Shown here piece after piece: positions 57,002-64,000 of a stretch of 64,000 nucleotides of DNA. Source of the stretch: Zygnema cylindricum (lineage: Eukaryota > Streptophyta > Zygnematophyceae > Zygnematales > Zygnemataceae). Under the pieces are notes generated by a model. It was given only the letters and a program-made list of their open reading frames with translations. It had not been told where the DNA came from and ran no database searches. The stretch is from positions 29,625-93,624 of the forward strand of contig JBBHKE010003570.1 of assembly GCA_037447655.1 (NCBI GenBank), read 5' to 3'. Within the stretch, counting starts at the first letter, position 1. Each line of letters opens with the position of its first letter. Position numbers and translations under genes: made by a program.

Positions 57002-59175
57002 TTATCCTTCGTTCTCACTCTCGGAGCTATAATCTGGGATAGGAGGAGTTTGGGGAGTGTCATTCTCCGGGCGTTTTGCCATGTATTTATCAGACCAGTC
57101 GTGATTGTCATTTTTCTGTTGTTCTAGTAATTCCTTTTCCCGATGCTGTTTCTCTTTCTTGTAATCCTCGAAACCGGGAGGCATTTTAGATTTGGGAGGA
57201 AGAGATGGAGGATTATTTGGTTTGATTCCTAGGTCGATCTCGCTGTTCACCATCACTGCTCTGGGAGTAAATGACAAAGGACCCGTTGCTTTCCGGTTGT
57301 GGTCCCCCTAACCAATTCTCTTCCGGTCCTATCTTTGAATTGAGGTTGAATTGCGAAGTTAGCGACGGTTGTCTCCCACCCCAACATTCCAAGCTCCAGA
57401 TATGATGGTTTGGGCATGGTGGGCATTTGGGGTTTCCAAATCCCATCCCAATAAATCATCATCATTGGCACCCGCTGTGCCTTAAAGTTCAAGCTCCGCG
57501 AGCTTCTGCAACAACTCCTGTTTCTACTTTTGGAGTCGTTGTGCTGCTGTGAAAGGAGCAGTCCGGGAAGAGGATCCTAAGCGGAGGGCAGCCAACTCTG
57601 AAGCCATTGCGGCCAAATGCTGACTCTGCTGCTGTATGAGGATCTCCTGCGTAAGCCTTGCCGGAGCAGCCGGAGTTCGTTCAGGTCTCTTCGGTGTAGG
57701 CAGAACTTGGCGCCCCCAAGGGTAAAGAAGTTGAAGTGGGAGAGGGTTGACTGTCGGTTCTCCCTTGCCTGTAAACAAAGCAAATTGCATCATTTCCTTG
57801 GGAACTCCATTCTTCCGGAAACATTGCCCTTCCTTGGGTCCCAGAAATCCACAAGCGTTGCACTTTGAGCCCTCGGTTGTATATTTACTCCGGATTTCGT
57901 TGGAGATTCGAGCGTCATCAAACTTTGGGAGTTTGATTTGTCGCAACTGTGAATGGAACATCTTAGAGGTTTCGCTCCGGGGAGTTGGACGGTAAGTCTC
58001 TTTGGTTAGAGGTGTCTTGTCCTCTCCCCTCCCTCCCATGAGCATTTCTTGCCGTTTTAAGGTCTTTTCTGCACGCTCTTTCTCCCATTCTTTAATTTTC
58101 AAAGCCAGCTACGGTTTCAGTTTCCGGGTGCAGTGCTTCCACCCATAACCCGGTTGTTGACAATTCATGCAATTATAGAGAAATACTCGCTCCTCTGCTC
58201 CCATAGTTGTTTCTAACCCACTGTCAGCCACTTGTTTTCCTTTAAGCTTCCGCAAAGCTTGAAGTTCTGCCTGTTCCTCCTCATCAAAGAGGTCTCCCCT
58301 GCGAATCCTGCGAAACTTGATTGGGCTTTGCCGGTCACGGCCTTCTCCCTTGCCTCACTGTGGACGAAGTGGTCATATAATTTCATTGCCACTAGGGAGA
58401 TTTCTTTGGCTGAGGGATTGATGTCCTGAATGGCTTGTCCGGTAATCCAATTATCAAGAGCAATCTGCCCTGTCGGTCCGAATGAATTACGGACAGCGAT
58501 GAAGTATTTAGTTGCAATTGCCGAAAGGTCAATCGTGGACAGTTTCGTTTTTTGACAAAGGCTTGAGAGTCGGTTGAAAAGAGTCTGTGGAGTCTCGTTC
58601 TTCAAACATCAAAATTCCGTGAATTCCTTGATTGCGGACTCGTTCCTCTCTGTGTAGAGGAGTCTCCAGATATTTAGCAGAGTTGTACAAGGGTTGGGAT
58701 TAGCAACCATGCGGGTTGGTGTCTGGGCTGCCTGAATGGTTTGTAGATTGTTAACAAAGGCACTTCCTTGTGCCTGTAGTTTCATGTCCTGTGTAAAGGT
58801 AACAGTCACAGGGGTTGGCGCAGCCGCGGTCAAGTCAGCCTCCGCTTCCAAAACAGCGGCATCAAGGGCTGGATCCGAGATCTTCATGATAGGAGCCATC
58901 AAAAGAGGTTGATGCTCCTTGTAATCCGCCAACGCCCCTCCAGAAAAGAGGTTGACCATCATTGGAAAGAGGGTGGTTTCGAAGTCATCCGGAATGGCTC
59001 CCCTCGGTATTTGTTGATTTCAGATTGGGTGAAAGATTTCCAGAACAACTCGAAATCTGAAAATGCAATTCCCGAGCTATCTCCGGTAAAGATCCGAATA
59101 TCCCCAATTTTCTTTTTTTCTTCGGCAGAGTTGGTGAAATGGGAAAAAGAAGGCCCTTTTGGGTTGACAAAATGA
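57002..59175 (-). pseudogene. Gypsy gag
   Basis: Capsid-like segments are ETPQTLFNRLSSLCQK and IALDNWITGQAIQ at 58605-58213, and NLFSGGALADYKEHQP at 58962. A zinc-knuckle-like CMNCQQPGYGWKHC at about 58165 has Tyr where His is expected. A charged Lys/Glu-rich linker (58102-57000) leads to protease. Confidence 0.75.
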
Positions 59176-59535
59176 GCGGGGGAGATGACTCTCGTATCCT
59201 CTCCCTCGGTATCGGAACCGGGTCCTTCTCTGCTAGAAGGTGCGGCCTCTTGTGGTAGTAAAACAGTTGGGTTTTCCCGGAAGAAAAAGGGTAAAGTGGT
59301 TGAGACGGCTTCTTTTTTTCTTTTAACCCCTATAAGCCTAGAAATGGCCTCTATCGAGCCCTTAACGTAAAAGTCTAAAGCTCAACAAGACCTTTAGAAA
59401 GTGGGTTAGACTTTAGTTGTTTATGGCTCCCCTCGGTAAGGCCTACTGAAGCTTTGGTGGGAGAAAGGTTACTACCAGTTGGAGAAAAGACCTCCCCGCA
59501 ACCGCCTAATGTTCCTCGTAGTTGGAGAAAACTAC

Positions 59536-59545
59536 NNNNNNNNNN
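59536..59545. other. Assembly gap (10 N)
   Basis: Ten undetermined bases between the gypsy gag side and the rRNA fragment. Confidence 1.
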
Positions 59546-59749
59546 TCGGAGGGTGAATACGATGTGGAGAATTCAGTAAAGTGTTTCAGCCTGATCTCAG
59601 TTCGAGTTGTCCCAGAAGAAAGGGGCGACTAAGAAGGTTCGGGCAAGGGAACCGACACCAAAGCGATCTATCATCTATCCCTGTCACCCTTAGAGCAATT
59701 AGGTAAGTACGCGCAGTGATTAATCTACTGCTCCGTAAACCGATGGAAT

Positions 59750-59750
59750 T

Positions 59751-59781
<31 letters not shown>

Positions 59782-59985
59782 ACTTTGTGAAATGACTTAA
59801 GAGGTGTAGCATAAGTGGGAGGCTTTGCCGCAAGTGAAATACCACTACTTTTAACGTTATTTTACTTATTCCATAAGGTGGAGGCGGGGCTCTGCCCCTG
59901 CTTCTAGCATTAAGACGTCCGTCGATCCAGGTGGAAAACATTGTCAGGTGGGGAGTTTGGCTGGGGCGGCACATCTGTTAAAGGA
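59750..59985 (+). rRNA. Fragment of nuclear 25/26S rRNA
   Basis: About 235 bases match conserved LSU rRNA: AGACCCTGTTGAGCTTGACT, GGTGTAGCATAAGTGGGAG, ACCACTACTTTTAACG and GTCAGGTGGGGAGTTTGGC. There are small differences in the variable loop. The piece is isolated and ends at a junction with copia pol. The 200 bases before it (59546-59749) are not recognisable LSU. Confidence 0.9.
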
Positions 59986-60564
59986 TAGGGGAGAAGAGAA
60001 ATATTTGATTAAAGGTTTAGGGGAGAAGAAATATTTATTGGGAATTAAATTAGAAAGTGATGGTGGAACGAATTCCATGGGAGAGAGTGAGGGAAGTTCA
60101 GAAAATGGGGTAATTATCATGGATAAAAATATGAGTACGGAAGATGTAGATCTTATGAGGAACTTAGTGAGGACTAGTGTTTATTTGGGGGTGGATGGAT
60201 TTGACATCACTACTTGGTGTGATGTCGCTTGTGAAAATGTGTCTGTAAAAGGGTTATCATCCGGGTATGTGTTGCAGGATGGGGATGGGGCTGACTGTTG
60301 GAAATGCAAATAGGAAAGTAGATTTTGGTTGGATGAAAAAGGGAGGAGGTGGATAGAATCTTTGATCGGATTTATGATGAGTGGGGTGCTAAATGAAATG
60401 TATGATGCAATTATTATTACAGTTCATCTAATGCATTGTTTTAAATACGAGAGTATTTTTCTTAAGTTTTATAAAAGGAAAAGAAAAAGAAAAAAGGGAA
60501 ATAGGGGAAAGAGTGTTTTTTTGTTTGTAAGAGTTAAAAAAAGTTGACTAGAAAAAAAGGGGAG
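59978..60564 (+). pseudogene. Copia A-type pol tail fused to the rRNA piece
   Basis: LLKDRGEEKYLIKGLGEKKYLLGIKLE and VKGLSSGYVLQDGDGADCW correspond to the end-of-pol remnant of element A1. The polypurine tract AAGGGGAG is at 60557-60564. The join to rRNA falls in a short shared word around TGTTAAA. Confidence 0.75.
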
Positions 60565-61736
60565 TGTTGATATTTGAGTATTTTCTAGGTCTTTATAAAA
60601 AAAGAGCAAAGGCAGTCTGTCCCTGACTCCCGTCTCCAAGCCCCCACACTTGTTGTAGTCACAAAATGCTTGAAAGGGAGCTAGAGCCATGGCTGCCTAA
60701 GCTCACTAGAAAAGACAAGGGGTGGATTAGATAGATATACCAAAAGTTACTTGACAGACCCAAGAATTGATCCTGGTACCTGCAGTCCGTCAAGTTACAC
60801 TAGCCAATAGCTCTAACCGTTAAGTCTAGGCCACATATTAAGATATATAAGGTTCGATAAGTATAAAAATCGTAACATGTAGATTAATTCGTTTAACGGC
60901 CAATAGATACTTAGTGCATAGATTCAGTTCGGTTTAGTACGGAGTACGGTATGGGGACGGAACGGATACCGCGTGGTTGTTTCGATAGCAAAACAAATAC
61001 CGCGCGTCGAATTTCAGCGGCTAGGATTATAGCCCGTTTTGATCGGACGGCCGCGATAAGCGCCACGATCACAAAAAAGGTACTTTTGGCGTTTTACGAT
61101 ATTTTCCACGTTAGATGACACGTGGCGTGAAAACATTGGATTACTGGAATTTCGGAGATTACAAGAACTAATCCTGATTTGACACGTGTCGACATTTTGG
61201 CCATGTCGTACAATGGCCGTACAAAAAGTACACCGACACGTTTACTTTTCTGTACGACACAATAATTTGTTTAGTGTCGTACTTGAGTAGATAGAGTTTT
61301 AGAGGGGGAATAGGACTTAGAAAATTTTGGGGTAGGTAGCTGCCTCTTTAGAGAGCACCTTGTATAAATGGCAAACTTTGGCCAGCCATAACTATCAATT
61401 TACTTGACCATTTTTAGTGATTGTTTTTGCTGCGGACTTAGGGGAGTCTAAGCTAAACAGTGGCTTACTCGGTCAGAGATTTTGCCTGCCAAAGTGGCTG
61501 AATTTCTAAGGGAAATTCAAAGTGGGTTAATGTGTCCAAAACTCATATTCTAACTTTGCATTCTGTGGTGGAACTGAGCACACTGAAAGTCTTATTTCAC
61601 AAGGGTGAAGCTATAATGGGTTTGTGATTGTCAAGGGGTCAGTCATTTGGGTTTATGTCAACTTGGAATTGGCACTATCTAGATAAGCTTCTTTTGGATC
61701 TGCGATTTTTGTGGGCAATGGAGCACAAGAGTTTCA
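60565..61736 (+). repeat. A-type LTR (3' LTR of the chimeric element)
   Basis: 1172 bases, TGTTGATATTTGAG to GAGTTTCA, with the conserved hairpin at about 60757-60805. It is followed by AGCAA, which continues the gypsy LTR sequence, so it is inserted there. Confidence 0.85.
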
Positions 61737-62222
61737 AGCAAAAAGTCTAAAAATCACCCAAAAAGTAATTAGTCCCAACTACCCACCAGGATTGTGATTC
61801 CCACAAAAGACAGATCTAAAACCAATATGGCAATAGAGTGAAACAAAATAAAGATTCTCCAAAAGAAGGTTTGTTGGAATTTCTGAGAGCTTTCACAGGA
61901 GACAGTACTGAAAAGCAACCTGTCTCCTTCGACCCCAAGCGCCTTATACATCAAAGTTTGTCAAATTGCAGGTCCAAAAGTCAAAGCTACGCTATTAACC
62001 AATGAGCGGCAAGCAAGTGTAATTAAACTAACACAAGACAAAATAATCCGTAGTGCACTCGGGGCAAAAAGTTCTGCTACGGATTGCGACTAGATCAGCG
62101 GCCAGAAGTAATTATTCGGTCCACTATTATAAGACAAAGTCCTAAAAGGGACACTAACTTGCCAAACTTTTGACCTAATGTAATTACTGAACAAAAAGTC
62201 AGCTGAGGTTGAACTAAATTCT
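61737..62222 (-). repeat. Gypsy element, right LTR-like copy
   Basis: It matches 52320-52826. Its left part is displaced by the copia/rRNA insertion. Confidence 0.7.
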
Positions 62223-62479
62223 TACTGACGGCTACCAGCCTAATTTAAATGCAAATCCGAAAAGTTACGTGGCAATCCACAATGAACCCCCAACAAGGGC
62301 TGGTGGAAAATGGTTCCACGTAACCGGATGGTAATCTTTGAGACGGTATAACGTGGTCGTTCGGCCTCATTTAGGCGCGAAACAAAGTGCGTTCCGCTCA
62401 GTTGGGAAAATCCAAAAATCTGGTCTGACTGGAAGCACTCGTTCCTCCGTACAGTGATGACCGTATAGGTGGAAAAGGT
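62223..62479. other. Unassigned stretch
   Basis: Nothing recognised. Confidence 0.4.
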
Positions 62480-62960
62480 CTCAGAAAATCATTGGTGATA
62501 CAAAGGTGAGCATGTAGCTTAACAAGGAGTTCTAACCAACCTGACCCTTGTGGAGGCTCGCCTCTCTTGAGTTAGACTCAAAAATAATTTCTGAATTTGC
62601 TCCCCTGAGCAGTAAGCTATGGCTGGCCAAAGATAGCCTATAAATTCAAAAGGTCTCTCAAGAAAAGGCGCCTCAAAAATGTGTAAGTCCTAAATCGCTC
62701 TCTGAACCCCCTACTATTGCTTTACTTAACTAATCACACGATTGCAAAGTAAAAAAAGATATAAATGCCGGTATACTTCTTGTACGGCCATGGTACGACA
62801 TGGCCGTCACGCTGACTCGGATTAATTCCTAAGCCATGATTGCTCTCCTCGTGTTTGTTGTCCACTCATATCGTGTTACGTGTCATCTGCCGATGTTTGC
62901 TCACAAGCCGCCAAATGACCACTCCGGTGCATCATCTCTACTGTGAGTCGTCTGATCTGA
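62480..62960 (-). repeat. LTR fragment related to B/A-type LTRs
   Basis: Words GCTCCCCTGAGCAGTAAGCTATGGCTGGCCAAAG and the GTACGGCCATGGTACGACATGGCC block match, in reverse, the R/U5-like part of the B LTR. No internal region is attached. Confidence 0.55.
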
Positions 62961-63829
62961 AGTCAACATTTGATTTTGTTTGTTTAAATTAAATGTTGTT
63001 TTGTGTATTTTGTGCGGTACGGTATTTTGTGTTGTCCTTGGCCTATTTCAGCCATGGATTACTCACGGAAGTCACCAACCGATTACCTCAAAACAGCTGT
63101 GTTTCAGACAACACAAATTACTCCACAATAACCAAAAGCAGCTCAAACTACACTTGTATGGAGTATATCCTAAACAGTGTAACCTCTCAAATTTACAGCC
63201 AAATCCACCAAGGCATACAAAAGATATGAGCTGCAGAGTTTCCCAAAAACATCTGACAGCTTACAGAACTAACCAGGTAGACTCCACACAAAGTTCTACA
63301 CAAAGAGCAGAATAGACTGAGACTACATAAACAAATAGTTTCTAGGTCACCAAAGATCTCCACAAAGTTTCATACAAATATATCAATCAGGGTGATCACA
63401 CCATCAGGTCAATGTTGCAGAAAAACAGTCTGCCATTACTTTGATGAGCTCAACTGTGATACTCATAAAAATCTAAGTCCTACAAGTTATACTCAGAGAG
63501 TTCACTACTGACTGTACGGAGGAATACCAACCGAACGTTATCTACCTCCTACTTAAATTACTATGAGTATACCCGAATAATTCGAGGTATGTCAGAATGA
63601 ATGAATCTACACAAATAAACTAATTAGCAAAAAGACAAACCTTTGTTGAATAGAATATTTACACCGACACCTCCGCAAAATCTGCATACTAAACGTCAAC
63701 TTGCTTAGTCACTTGACGACGAGTCTATGTAGCAAACCGACATCACAAACGTACAGTCCACCTGGTAATACATCATCATAAATAGTGTGATATAGCTGAA
63801 TATAAAGAAAATGATGTTCTCTACTCCAA
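62961..63829. other. Unassigned stretch
   Basis: A 111-residue frame at 62980-63315 has no recognisable motif. Nothing else was seen. Confidence 0.4.
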
Positions 63830-64000
63830 TGTCCAATCAAATAATGAGTTGTGGCATAAAAGACTAGGACTTATGAATTATGATAGTCTAAAAAAAATGG
63901 TGAATTCAAGAAAAGTTGATGGAGTTTCTCTCACCTCTCATCCTATAAAATCATGTGATGGTTGTTCACTTGGCAAGATCCACAGATTGCCATTTCCACA
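63830..64000 (+). pseudogene. Copia GAG-pre-integrase fragment, cut by window end
   Basis: The frame reads ELWHKRLGLMNYDSLKKMV, then SCDGCSLGKIHRLPFP, the conserved H..H..C-x2-C-like pre-integrase region of Ty1/copia. It continues past the window, so whether it is intact is unknown. Confidence 0.75.

Larger units (their letters stand above)
52827..59390 (-). mobile_element. Ty3/gypsy element interior, decayed
   Basis: On the minus strand, gag, protease, RT, RNase H and the integrase zinc-binding part follow in Ty3/gypsy order. The catalytic integrase core is deleted. Frames are broken in many places. Confidence 0.88.

Noticed and set aside
1-64000. CRISPR arrays, bacterial operons or phage genes
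   Set aside because: No regularly spaced identical repeats with unique spacers and no dense same-strand gene runs. The sequence is eukaryotic throughout.

Overview
The window is nuclear DNA from a eukaryote with a large, AT-rich, repeat-dominated genome. The best guess is a photosynthetic organism close to land plants (a streptophyte alga or similar). The grounds are a degraded plastid rpoC2-like fragment, plant-type Ty1/copia and Ty3/gypsy elements, primer-binding sites that match the plant-type initiator tRNA-Met, a nuclear 25/26S rRNA fragment, and a secreted protein with LysM domains. The species cannot be fixed from this sequence. No bacterial operon, CRISPR array or phage is present. 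Two 10-N gaps (47150-47159 and 59536-59545) mark assembly joins.

Only two host genes are convincing, and both are split into small exons. The first, on the minus strand from 15375 to 6097, encodes a signal peptide, a cysteine-containing N-terminal segment, one EGF-like domain and three to four LysM-like modules. From the EGF exon to the stop codon the exons join with correct splice sites and phases. The second, on the plus strand at 21625-22663, is an RRM domain split over two phase-0 exons; its other exons were not found. Introns here carry very long pyrimidine tracts on the sense strand, so CT or GA tracts hint at gene direction.

Region by region. 1-6 kb: an old interspersed repeat (R), short inverted-repeat elements and AT-rich DNA. 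6-15.4 kb: the EGF-LysM gene; its introns hold SINE-like tRNA relatives, MITEs and an array of partial LysM exon copies. 15.5-21.1 kb: a 2.9-kb terminal-inverted-repeat element, more repeats and a MITE with perfect ends. 21.6-22.7 kb: the RRM gene. 23.6-24.6 kb: a purine-only tract. 24.7-43.6 kb: nested copia elements. D is a gag fragment plus LTR. A1 is complete at both ends but internally deleted. C contains B, and B contains a solo A-type LTR. 43.6-52.2 kb: repeats, the plastid fragment and a decayed non-LTR reverse transcriptase. 52.3-62.2 kb: a decayed gypsy element, whose right-hand LTR-like copy is interrupted by a copia tail fused to an LSU rRNA piece. 62.5-64 kb: another LTR fragment and the start of one more copia pol.

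The most interesting signals are the EGF-LysM gene with its array of acceptor-containing half-exon copies, and a copia family whose Gag start codon lies inside a primer-binding site complementary to the initiator tRNA anticodon arm.
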